From assembly GCA_039105265.1 (NCBI GenBank), contig JAPFFF010000031.1:310001-374000 (forward strand): 64,000 nt of DNA, written 5' to 3'. Under the pieces are notes generated by a model. It saw only the letters and a list, made by a program, of their open reading frames with translations. It did not search any database and was not told where the DNA came from. Made by a program: the position numbers and the translations under genes. Numbering within the stretch: the stretch's first letter is position 1; each line of letters starts with the position of its first letter. Below are positions 1 through 10,800 of this stretch, piece by piece. This stretch comes from Tritrichomonas musculus (taxonomy: Eukaryota; Parabasalia; Tritrichomonadida; Tritrichomonadidae).

Positions 1-264
1 AGATGATGTTGATGATGATGAGGAGGATGAGGATTTCTCACCTCTTTCTTTTCTTAATCTCTTTTCTTCCTTCTTCTTTTCTTTTCTTAACCTCTTTTCT
101 TCCTTAGTTTCCTTCTTTTTCTCTTTCTTTTCCTTCTTATCCTTGGACTTCTTTTCTTTCTTTTCCTTCTTTTCTTCTTTCATATGTTCTTTGATCTCTT
201 CAGCAGTATGATGTGGAGCTTCTCCATTGCCAACTTCGAATTGATTTCCTGGTGTTTCAGCCAT
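1..264 (-). CDS. Lys-rich, Ser-tract low-complexity protein, N-terminal part
   Basis: An ATG at 264 opens a frame that runs off the left edge after 88 codons with no stop. The protein begins MAETPGNQFEVGNGEAPHHT, then becomes almost pure Lys/Glu/Arg (about residues 23-75, with repeated KKEKKEKK and EEKRLRKE blocks). It ends in the window with an uninterrupted run of eight Ser followed by Thr-Ser-Ser. Such charged helices with Ser tracts occur in nucleolar, ribosome-associated and chromatin proteins, but no domain is recognisable, so no function is assigned. The gene is partial only because of the window edge. Confidence 0.65.
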   Translation of the reverse strand, partial: MAETPGNQFEVGNGEAPHHTAEEIKEHMKEEKKEKKEKKSKDKKEKKEKKKETKEEKRLRKEKKKEEKRLRKERGEKSSSSSSSSTSS

Positions 265-3200
265 TTTAAAAAAAGTGAAGTAAAAAAAAAAGCGCTTCAA
301 AATAAATCCTTTAAAATTTTGTTAATAATTTTAAAATTTATTATCATTATATGTTGAAAAATGGAATAAAATATTATTAAAAAATTTTCGTAATATTTGT
401 GAAAATTTATCATAAAAATTATGAGTATTTTCAAAATTCAATATGATAAAAACTCTATTGTTTGCTCAAAAATAACTTTTTCTATAATTGAAAAGAAAAT
501 TCTATTGAATTAGTTGAAATGAATATTATTTTTCGGAAAGCTTACTGATTTCTGAAATTATACTTATAATGGATTTTGTAAAATGGTACTTCCGATTTCG
601 AAAGACCATAAAATTTCTGAACTAGATAGGTCAATATTATTGAGTCAATAATAATAATCCAACGAACCCAATTATAATGCTGTTATATGCCTTACAACTG
701 AGAGTAACTCTTAAATCATATGAAATAGCGTTTTACTGTTAAAACTTTATATTATTAAAGGTCTTACAACTAAATTGAATAAAAAATAAAATTAAATAAA
801 TTTATATTTATCTTAATAAATAATTTATTTAATATTATAATATATAATTTATATATTTTATATCCAAAATTATAAAATGTAATGATTGAAATAAAGACTT
901 TAATTAAAATTCAATATATATCGATTTCTTATATATTTGTATCATTTAAAAAATATAGATGTCATTTGAATGGGTATACTATGTGTTATACAAATAATAT
1001 TTTACTTTTTGGCGAAATCCTTCAGTAACTGAAATATTAAGCTTTTTATATTTATGAAACCATTCAACTAAATCTGCATTTTTAGAAAAAACTGACATTT
1101 GATTTGGAATGAAATTCAAATATATTAGAAAGTAAATGCATATAAATAAAACTATATTCTTCATTGAACTCCTGTAACGTCCAATTTTTTTAAAATCATC
1201 ATTTAATAATTCAACAAATTCAATTTTTCTGCATTTTTAGCTAAAAAATGAATTTTTTTTTTTTTTTTTTTTTCAATAATAATAACTATTTTTATATAAT
1301 ACTTAATGTTTAAAAAGCATATAAAAAGATATCAAAAGAATTAATGATTAGAATAAATTATATAAAAAGTTATCGCTATTCTAAGTTTTAAAAAGTGTTA
1401 AAAAATTCTTTTCAAAAATAATAAAAATAAATTGAGATAAAATACTCAAATTTATTTTCTGAAGAAAATTTAATATATAAAGTTATCGCTATACTTAGAG
1501 GAGAGTCAACTTATTTTTAACACAAAAACTCATAGTATAATTGGTTTGGATTTTTCATATGTACACATAATATTTAATATAATATATAATAGTTTTTCTA
1601 TCTAAAATATCTCTATAATTAATTTATATTATTGAGATAAAAATGTTTTATTCCATATTAGTCTAATTTGAATGCATATTCAAATATTTTTTTCTCTCAA
1701 TTTTTTCTTTTCAAATTTTAGTATATTAGATTTACAAATTTTTCTTGATGGGATATTAATATTTTTTAAATATTCTTGCATATATAATCATATATATAGA
1801 TATAAAAAATAATTACTCATACGGTATTTTAAATCAACTTATATATTTGCTTGGGAGAATGCATAAAACTAATGATCGAGTGTAATTTATTATGACTCTA
1901 ATAAAATATTGGTAGTTGGGATTTGAGATTTAGTCGAATAAATAGATTTATTATACGCATATATATCTAATATATTGTTTTCGAATGATTTGGTGTGTTG
2001 AATTTGTGGCAATGTTTGATTTAATAGCATCAGTAATTATTTCAAAAACTGATTATATCTCAGCCATTTTGTAAAAATATTCAATCTCGCATGGTTTATT
2101 CTAATTATATCAGCGGATACTTTCAAATCATCATTTGATCTATCTTGAATTATTTGAAATTTATATTCTCCAATTTTCATCGATTGCCCTTAATCAAATC
2201 ATAAAAGTAATATTTATATATAATTAATTTTATATTATTTATAAATAAAATAAAATATAGAATTTATTAATTACATAACGCAAAAAAAGGCAAACAATGA
2301 GAAAAAATAGCCCATTCAATTAATTGACCCTCCTCTATACTTATATCCTTTTAGTTTTTAATTTAATTTGAATTTTGTACGATGCAAATATTTATAAAAC
2401 TGATTATTATTATAATAATAAAATATAATTAGTTTAAACAAACCAATCATTGAGTTTTACTGTAAAAATGCAGTTGTACGACCTTTTTATATTATTTCAA
2501 AAAGTGTAATGAACTAAAGTAAGATTCAAATGGCTTGGGACAACATTCATTTTTTTTTCAATGTTTCTCTGAAAATCTTGCATTCTACTTGGGACTTATT
2601 GACCTTTAAAATGAGTAATTTTCACCTTTACGTATTGAAAAAGTTTGTCCCAAGCCATTTGAATCTTACTTTACATATGTGGGAAAACTTTAATAACGTA
2701 TTTTTAATTTTTTTATTTTGCTTTTTTTAATGCCATAAAATAAATTTTATTTTAAAAAAACATAAAATAATTATCATATATTGTTTCTAGATTTTATCAT
2801 ATAATATAAAATTGGAATATCTTTATAATTCAAAAATTGATTTGATGATGACATTTCAATAAATTTTATGATAATGAAATTAATTTTTAATATATAATTA
2901 TAATATTAAATGTATAATTTATTTGTCAAATAATATTTAATATCTATGTAATATATATGAATATATCTGCTATTCAATGCACTTTTACCTGTCTTGTCAA
3001 TATCTTGGAAAATATTCAATATTATTAATATATTATTGCAATATTAATTTTTATATTAATATATATAAATTTTATTTAATTATTTAGTATTATTCTGCCA
3101 TTTTTGATTATTTTGGTTTTTATATTTAGGATTCTTTTCAACTAAATTTATCTCAATTTAATAATATAATAGCCACATATATTTATAAATATCGTCAAAT

Positions 3201-4047
3201 AAAAAATATTTTACATTAAATATATATTTGAAAATAATTAATAAAAGTTTTAATTAAGATAAATATATTTTTTTCATTAAATTTCTAAAAAAAGATTTGG
3301 TCAAATATTTCACCAAATGTAAAGAAAAAACGTTATTTTATCTCTATTAGGTGAAATTTTCACCATCGTATAGATGAGATTTAAAAGTATCAATAACTTT
3401 ATCTCTGTTCCAAATAAGCAAAAGCCAGAAAATTAATCTATTTAAAGAATATACATACTTCTAATATTGAAAATTAACTTAATTTAATCAGGATTTCATT
3501 TCTACGTTAAAAAATTAAAGATATTGAAGTTTTTATAGATAAAAAAAATCGAATATGCTCAATCTTTAAATGCCTATAGTAATATTAAATTAGTTGTAAG
3601 ATTATTACTACAATGAATTAAATTAAAAATGGAATTTTTTAATTATTTAAAATCTGATCAAATTGAAAATATGAATTTTAATATAAAAATGAAAGTATTG
3701 GTATATTGATTTTTTTTTATCATTGAAAACATGATCAAGTGGCCAGATTGAAGTGTCTATTAAATGAAATATTTTGGTTTTAAAAAAAGATTCATCAATC
3801 ACTTTAAAACATTAATAAGATTAAATAAATAATAAATTAATCCTAATATTTAATGAATTAATTCGAAAATCGCATAAAAAAAGTTTAATTTTTTTTATTC
3901 ATTACGATCATTATATATTCAAATTTGTATAATTATAATTTGCATTTATCTAAAATTTCACCGAATAAAATTTCAAAATATGTTTATAATATATTTAAAA
4001 TTAAAATATAAAAATATATTTGTAATATAAAAATAGAATATTGATAA
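265..4047. other. A+T-rich intergenic desert
   Basis: No supportable gene was found in about 3.8 kb. It holds a 21-T tract (1253-1273), a pair of direct copies of aaagttatcgctat (near 1366 and 1478) and the inverted-repeat element at 2515-2673. A 61-codon minus frame at 979-1164 starts with a hydrophobic stretch but has no coding-like composition or relative I recognise. Confidence 0.6.
2515..2673. mobile_element. TA-flanked MITE with perfect 29-bp inverted ends
   Basis: Positions 2515-2543 and 2645-2673 are perfect reverse complements (29 bp including the outer TA), separated by about 100 bp. Each end can be read as a TA target duplication followed by a TIR beginning AAGTAAGATTCAAATGGCTT. 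The inner part of the repeat, GGCTTGGGACAA/TTGTCCCAAGCC, resembles the GTCCCA core common in Tc1/mariner TIRs, and TA duplication is the rule for that superfamily. A short frame across the element (2530-2730) is a by-product of the repeat, not a gene. Family assignment is inference; the repeat itself is read directly. Confidence 0.7.
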
Positions 4048-6522
4048 ATGACTAGTTTACCGACATATATATTAAATAATGTAATCTTCTACCCACAAAA
4101 AATGGGAAGCAGCTCTTCTAACCCTAAGGATAATTTCAATATTACATATATTGATTGCCCAATTACTCCACAGCAACAACAATGCCTCCAAATGTCATTT
4201 TCGGTATTTATTAAAAATCAAATGCATAATTCAAACAAACAAGGTAAAGAAATACTAAGCATATGCAATCATCCAGCTTTATATAAGCAATATCACAGTT
4301 TGCATATCCACCATACACATAATGATTTCGATAAAAATGAATCAGGAAAAATGATTATTTTACAAAAGTTATTGGAAAAACTGAAAAAGAGTGATAAAAA
4401 AATCATTATATCAGCAGAAAACTTTGAAATTTTTGAAATAATCAGCAATTTCCTCATTATAAAAGGATATCAATTTGCGAAATTAGAATGCAATATTAGA
4501 GGCATTAATCGACAAAAAGCAATTGATATTTATAATTCAACAAAAGGATTTTTTATTTTTCTTACCAGCATAAATTCTGGTTTAGTTGGAATTAATCTAT
4601 CTCTTACTGACTGTGTAATTATTTTTAATGATAATAGATCAGTTAATAGTATCATTGCTAATCTAACTGAAAATGGAATTGGTAAAACAAAAAAAGTAAA
4701 AATTTACCGTTTGGTAACAACTAAAAGTTATGAACAAATAATGATTAATTATTTAGATAGAAATAAAAATCAAAATATTGAAAAATTTCTTCGTTTTGGA
4801 GCATTTTATGCATTCAAAGATTGTATTAATCCAATTTTTAATGAAGATATAGATTTTATTATTTCACATAGTTCAAAAAATGATGATGCTAATTCATTTG
4901 ATATTGCTGATATTGAATCACCAGATTTTTGGATGAAACAAATCAGCACCAAATTTTACAATAATAATTTTTATAACCCAGGAAACAGTTCATTTAAAGA
5001 AAGTATTCAATCTAAAATATTCGTTGATAAATCGGAAATGATTTATCATATTAATAAACTTATAGGCACAGAGCAAAAATGCATATGTGTAACTCGACCA
5101 CGACGTTTTGGAAAAACAATGGCAGCAAAAATGCTATATGCATATTACAGTAAAGGATGTGATTCAAGTAAATTATTTGATGGTTTGAAAATAAGTAAAA
5201 TGGAAGGGTATAATGATCATTTAAATAATCATAATGTGATTTTTATTGACATGCAATTATTTACTAGTATTTATAATGGAAATCCAATTGATATCTTTTC
5301 GTTCATTCAGAAAAGTGTTCTGGATGAAATCAAATTATATTTTCCAGATATAAAAAATGATTCGCTTATATTGGCTCTAGGAGAAACCAATCAAAGTTTT
5401 ATAATAATTATTGATGAATGGGACGTTATTTATAATAAATATAGCAAAAATAGAGAGGTTCAAAGCAAATATATAGATTTTTTAGTATCATTAAGTAAAG
5501 CAATAATTGCAAAAAATCCAATCGAGCTTGTTTATATGACAGGAATATTACCAATTAAAAAGCATGATATTTATTCTTCTTTAAATAATTTTACTGAATG
5601 CTCAATGCTAAACCCAACGTTTATGAGTTCCTACACTGGATTTACAGAAGACGAAGTGCGTGATATATGCGATAAAAATGATTTTAGTTTCAATGAAATG
5701 AGAATTTGGTATGACGGATATATATTAAATGAAATTCATATATATAATCCAAAATCAATAGTAGATGCAATTCTTTCAGAAAAAATAGATAATCATTGGT
5801 CAAAAACAGGCTCGCTTGCATCATTAAAAGAATATATTGATATGAATTTTGATGGTTTGAGAGATGAAATCATTCATTTGATCGCCAATGAACATGTTAA
5901 AGTTGATTTTGGATCATTTCAAAATGATTTGGATGATATTAAAAGTAAAGATGATGTTTATTCTATTCTCGTGCATCTTGGATATCTAGCTTTTGATCAA
6001 GTTAATAGTGAAGTATTCATTCCTAATCAGGAATTATTGAGTGTATTTGGTAAAACTGTAAAAAATTGCAATTGGCCAATTATTTCAGATGCATTAAAAA
6101 AATCTGATGATTTATTAAAAGCAACTCTTGATATGAACGGGCCTGAAGTGGCAAATATAATAGGTCAAATTCATTATAGTTTATCATCTTCAATCACTTA
6201 TAACAATGAAAATTCGTTGAGCTGTGTAATAATAAATGCATATTATACAGCAAGAAGATTTTATTCAATAATACGTGAACATCCTTTAGGACATGGTTAC
6301 GCAGATTTTGTTTTTATTCCTAGGCATGGAATTAACAAACCTGCTATCCTCTTTGAGCTTAAATGGAATAAAAATGCTAATACAGCAATTACGCAAATTA
6401 AAGAAAAAAAATATTCGGAGCATTTATCTGATTATATTGATAATATTATCATTGTTGCTATTAGTTATAATAAAAGTACAAAGAAACACGAATGCGAAAT
6501 TTATAAATATAAAAAAACTTAA
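4048..6522 (+). CDS. SNF2 C-lobe / AAA-ATPase / PD-(D/E)XK fusion protein
   Basis: One open frame of 824 codons. Residues about 30-80 match the end of the first SNF2 lobe, including the CNHP motif (near residue 74). Residues about 105-250 match the SNF2 helicase C domain (SGKMIILQKLLEKLKK; GLVGINLS; KKVKIYRLVTTKSYEQ). The first lobe with its Walker A is absent, and the motif VI equivalent reads TENGIGK where active SNF2 enzymes have a HRIGQ-type arginine motif, so this part is probably not a working motor. Residues about 325-824 form a bacterial-type AAA-ATPase_like/DUF1703 protein: Walker A RPRRFGKT (350-357), Walker B IIIIDEW (D456, E457), and a C-terminal PD-(D/E)XK nuclease fold with D753, E770 and K772 in place. 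That family is widespread in Bacteroidetes and expanded in trichomonads, probably by lateral transfer. The function of the fusion is unknown. The ATG at 4048 is the first in frame; Met19 is an alternative. Confidence 0.8.
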   Translation: MTSLPTYILNNVIFYPQKMGSSSSNPKDNFNITYIDCPITPQQQQCLQMSFSVFIKNQMHNSNKQGKEILSICNHPALYKQYHSLHIHHTHNDFDKNESGKMIILQKLLEKLKKSDKKIIISAENFEIFEIISNFLIIKGYQFAKLECNIRGINRQKAIDIYNSTKGFFIFLTSINSGLVGINLSLTDCVIIFNDNRSVNSIIANLTENGIGKTKKVKIYRLVTTKSYEQIMINYLDRNKNQNIEKFLRFGAFYAFKDCINPIFNEDIDFIISHSSKNDDANSFDIADIESPDFWMKQISTKFYNNNFYNPGNSSFKESIQSKIFVDKSEMIYHINKLIGTEQKCICVTRPRRFGKTMAAKMLYAYYSKGCDSSKLFDGLKISKMEGYNDHLNNHNVIFIDMQLFTSIYNGNPIDIFSFIQKSVLDEIKLYFPDIKNDSLILALGETNQSFIIIIDEWDVIYNKYSKNREVQSKYIDFLVSLSKAIIAKNPIELVYMTGILPIKKHDIYSSLNNFTECSMLNPTFMSSYTGFTEDEVRDICDKNDFSFNEMRIWYDGYILNEIHIYNPKSIVDAILSEKIDNHWSKTGSLASLKEYIDMNFDGLRDEIIHLIANEHVKVDFGSFQNDLDDIKSKDDVYSILVHLGYLAFDQVNSEVFIPNQELLSVFGKTVKNCNWPIISDALKKSDDLLKATLDMNGPEVANIIGQIHYSLSSSITYNNENSLSCVIINAYYTARRFYSIIREHPLGHGYADFVFIPRHGINKPAILFELKWNKNANTAITQIKEKKYSEHLSDYIDNIIIVAISYNKSTKKHECEIYKYKKT

Positions 6523-7885
6523 TGAAATCAATTAAAGCATATATTGGCTTAATAAAGCTATTTTAAAATAGCTTAACGATACTGTAGACCTCAAGCCCTC
6601 TCAATTCTTTTAAATTTTGATAGAAATTTTGAAGCGAACGATCATATCTAATTTATAGAATTTTAATTTTCTGAAGATTATTTAACGATAATGATAATAT
6701 TTTATCTTTATAAAAATTGGGTAAGTCTAAAAATAAACATAATATTTAAAACAATAATATATCATATATGAAAATCAAATTTTTACTTTTGATAATGATG
6801 AAAAAAAAAAAAAACATTTTCGATAATAATTTGCATCATTATCAAAAGTAATAGAAAATATTAATAGAAAATATTTTTTAATATATAGTTTATCTATTAA
6901 CGCAGGAATTTATTGGAAAATTTTTTCATGAATAGAGAAAATTAGAATTTTTTTTAAGCAAATAATTCAGATAAAACTCTCAAAATTCATACCTAGCTAC
7001 GGAAATAGCATTGAAATTTTAAAAATAATATTATTTTAATATTAAAAGCAAAACTATTTCTTTGGATCCATATTTAAAAAAATTTAAAACCAGTGATTAA
7101 GATATAATGAAAAAAATATAATAGTTTTTATTTTCACATGATAATTTAATAATCTCATCAAAAGCGTTAGGATAAAAGTATAAAATGAAAGCAATGCAAA
7201 TTAATGTGGTTTATACTATTTGAAAATAAAATATATTTCTCAAAATGAAGGTTATAATTAGAAAAATAGTTAATATTTCAACAAAACAAAGCCAACACTA
7301 AAGAAAGTAACTTGAGTTATATATATGTATATATTTATTGCTAAATATAGAAGAGATTTATGAATTTCAATTAAGTTTTCATTTCTTAGAGAAATTTTAT
7401 AGAAATTCTATTAAAAAGTTGAACTTTTTAAATAAGGTGACTTAATAAATTCAATAAACTTGAAACATTTATTATTTTATTTGATATTTATTTTATTATT
7501 ATTTTTATCATTGATCATTGATTTCTGCTCAAAACCTTTCTGAGAGTAATGGTCATGTTGTTTGATTGATATGGTTGAAATCATTTGTTTCAACTAAATC
7601 TTTCATAACTCATAAAGTTACATCTCATAAATATTAATAAAAAATATTTACGTTAATTACTTTGAAAATGGTTCATTGAGTCATACAATCACTGATGTAA
7701 AAGGTTCTTATGGCTGAAAGCAACCGAATCCCATTCCATTTATTTTAAATATATGATAAAAATGGTAAAATATAGGGGAAAAAAATCAGTAAATCATCAA
7801 ACCTTTGTTATCGGCATCAAATAAGAAAAAAAAAAAAAAAAGTAAAAATAAAACTTATTAATCACATTATTTTAAACAAATATTA
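6523..7885. other. Intergenic, A+T rich
   Basis: No gene seen. One perfect 18-bp inverted repeat (6783-6800 with 6834-6851, 33-nt A-rich loop) could form a hairpin. The rest is simple A/T-rich sequence downstream of both flanking genes, which are convergent here. Confidence 0.55.
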
Positions 7886-10800
7886 TTATTTTGTTGTTAT
7901 AAACGCAGCAACGGACCTTTGCACCCAATGATCTGAAGATTGTCTTCCAGCAGGTAAAAACAGACTGATGATGTAGTTAGGAAGATCAAGGGCGCCAGTT
8001 CCTCTATTTTGTGTTCTAAAAACAGGGCATTCGTAAATGGAATCATTATCATATGATTTCTTCTCTTTTGTTGGTGAAAGATGCATCAATGGTAAATAAT
8101 TAATTAGATCTTTTTGTCCGCACTCTGTCAATTCATTTTGATCAAAGTCCCATTTTGCGCCTTCAATTGGCAAACCTTGAATATAAATTCCTTCAATAGG
8201 CTCTCTTTGAGGTTTACCAGCAACAGGTGCTGTTTCCCAAGATAATGAATCAAATGGAACATTATGTTTTCTTGCAAAGACTTGAAGTATTGCTGTTAAA
8301 AATTCTTCTGGATGGTAAAATGCTCCTAAATTGAAAATAATAGGCTTTTTGTCACTAACCCATTTTTCGAGGAAATTAACTCTCATATTTAGATCATCCA
8401 TATATTCTCTAAGAGGTAAAATTGAAGGGAATGAGTGAGTAAGCCACATTTCTGGGACTTTATTTGCAAGTAATCTTCGATTAAGCAATTCTAAATTTTC
8501 ATCAATAATAATCAATCCTTTTAATCCCTTCTGCATCAAAGTCAAAGAGTCGCTAATGACCTGAATTAACTTATTATATAATAATATTTCATGATGAAGG
8601 ACTGTACTTAGAGTATCTTCGAGGTTAAACTTTTTGGTAAAATTGTGTAAATTGAATTGTTTTGGTATCTGACCAATTAGCGATTCAACCAAATTCAAAG
8701 CGAATTGTTCTTCAGAGATTGTATCAGAAGCCGCCACTAGAGTTGGCTGAACCTCGATCAAAGAATTAAAGATACTTAACGCCTCATTTCGGGCAGTTAT
8801 CGTTGATGCATTTTGAGACAAACCGACGTCATCGCCGGTTGTAACGTACGGCCAATTAGCGACTGAATTCAACAATTTTTCCAATTTATCATTAAAATTA
8901 GGGGCGTTGTAACGCTCGCCAAAAGTGAAATTCGAAGAATTAATTTCTTCAGAGAAGAACCGATGAAGAAGAGACAAAAGGAGCCTTCTATCCCAGCGGT
9001 CAGTTACTCTTCCGCCGTAATTCAGCTCTCCGATGACGTATGAAAGGGCCTCGAAAGGAACTTCACTATCAGAATCAGACTCGTTTAAGAATAGTCTCAG
9101 ATGCTTCCTCGATATGTAGAAGTCGCTTGGATTGAACTCGTAAGGAATGTTCCACCCAATCGATCCGAACTGAAGCCTTTCGAGAACAACAGCGTGAAAG
9201 AAAGCGAGATGAAAAGTGAGCTGTTTCTCAGTCAGAGAGACTTCCGACGCGTCGTACTCGTCAGCATTGAAGCTGTTGTATATTTGCATCACATTCTGAC
9301 GCATCCCTTTCGGAATCTCGTAGATCAACTTCGTCCCTTGATAAAGAATTCCAATTGGAAAGTCAGGACTCGACATCGTCACAAGACAAAGACGAAATCG
9401 ACTGTGAATTTTGGCAGGATCGAGGTTGTTTATTATGTTTTCTAATCTTGGCATCCAAGACAATGAAAGATGGCAGTTTTGGAGAAGAACCCACAGGCCT
9501 CTTTCGGCAGCATCGGCAATCAATTCTTCGGCGCCTTGGCCTCTTCCTCTTCCCAATGAATAGCTGTGGAAGTACTTGTCAAGCTCCATCGTCGTTGCCA
9601 CTGATATGATGTCGTCTTGGGGATCAATGCCGGGCATAATGATGAATATCAGAGGCGAAATTGGATCGCTGTCTTTGAATACATTCATTAGATTCAATGC
9701 TGGCGGTTTGACAAATTCGCCGCCTAAGTTTTCTTCAATGAAAATGTTCAAAGCTTCACGAACGCGTTGAAGATGAAACACGCGAACTAGCAAAAGTTTT
9801 TGGAAAGCGGTTAGATTCGTTGGAAACGGAGGTGTTTCATTCTCTGGTGTTGGCGAGTCGATGAAAGGTTTCCAACTTTCTGGCTTCTGTTTGATATGGT
9901 CAACAATTCCTTCAAAATCCTTGGATGCACTTGGAAGCGAATCAACGAGGCTCCAAACTTCGTCCGTCAAAATTTTTGTCGGATTCGGTTTGTGTGAAAT
10001 TGAAGGTGAAAGAAGAAAGGCAAGCTCGCTTCCGCTTATCTTGTGATCAGAGAACAGGATACGAATGGCCATTAATGTAGAGAAGAGCAGTTTGTGACGC
10101 GAAAACAACGAGTATGAAACTGATTGATAAAAAGTTGTGGCAATGCTTGAATGAAAAGAATCAATCATTTTCTGAAGATCGGTTGGATGATCGGCACGCG
10201 ACAAAGCATTTCTAAACAGTTGAACAAACCACTTTAATGAGAATTGGTACATTGGGTCAATCACGCTAAAGTCTGACACACAAAAGTATAAAAGTGCAGC
10301 TCTTTGTGCAACAATTGCAAATTTTTCTTTGAATTGAGAAATTTGTTCTTCAGTCTTCTGTGATGCAGCCATTTGTTGTGCAATGTCAGCTGATGTCTTT
10401 TGTGCACGTGTTAATGTGTCAATTGCTACATCATCGTCCAAAATGTCGCTTCCTGCATTTGATACAATTTGAAGAATCTCTTTCTCAATGTCTCTCAATT
10501 TTTGCGTGTTTTCGGCATTGGCTTCCATGATTGCTATTCTCTTCCTGTCAAGTTCTTCACGTTCAACTTCGATGAGGTTGTTGAGAAGAAGATCAGTGAG
10601 GCCATCTTGGGTTGTCGTGAAATTAATCAAAGTGACTTGTGAGCATATTTCAGGCGAATATTGAGGATTTGGATATTTGGTCGATATGTACAAACGGAAG
10701 TTGTCGGAATAAGGAACAAATTCACCTCCCAAAGAGACGACTTTTTGACCATCGTTATTCATTAATTCACGTGATAAGATCGGATCAATTAAAGGATCCA

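Noticed and set aside
979-1164. 61-codon minus frame with a signal-like hydrophobic start
   Set aside because: Short, in an A/T-rich desert with no neighbour or family support; hydrophobic codons (TTT, ATA, TTA) arise by chance in such DNA.
2530-2730. 66-codon plus frame
   Set aside because: It lies across the inverted-repeat element and owes its openness to it.
6293-6535. 80-codon frame overlapping the fusion gene
   Set aside because: Alternative frame inside a well-supported gene.
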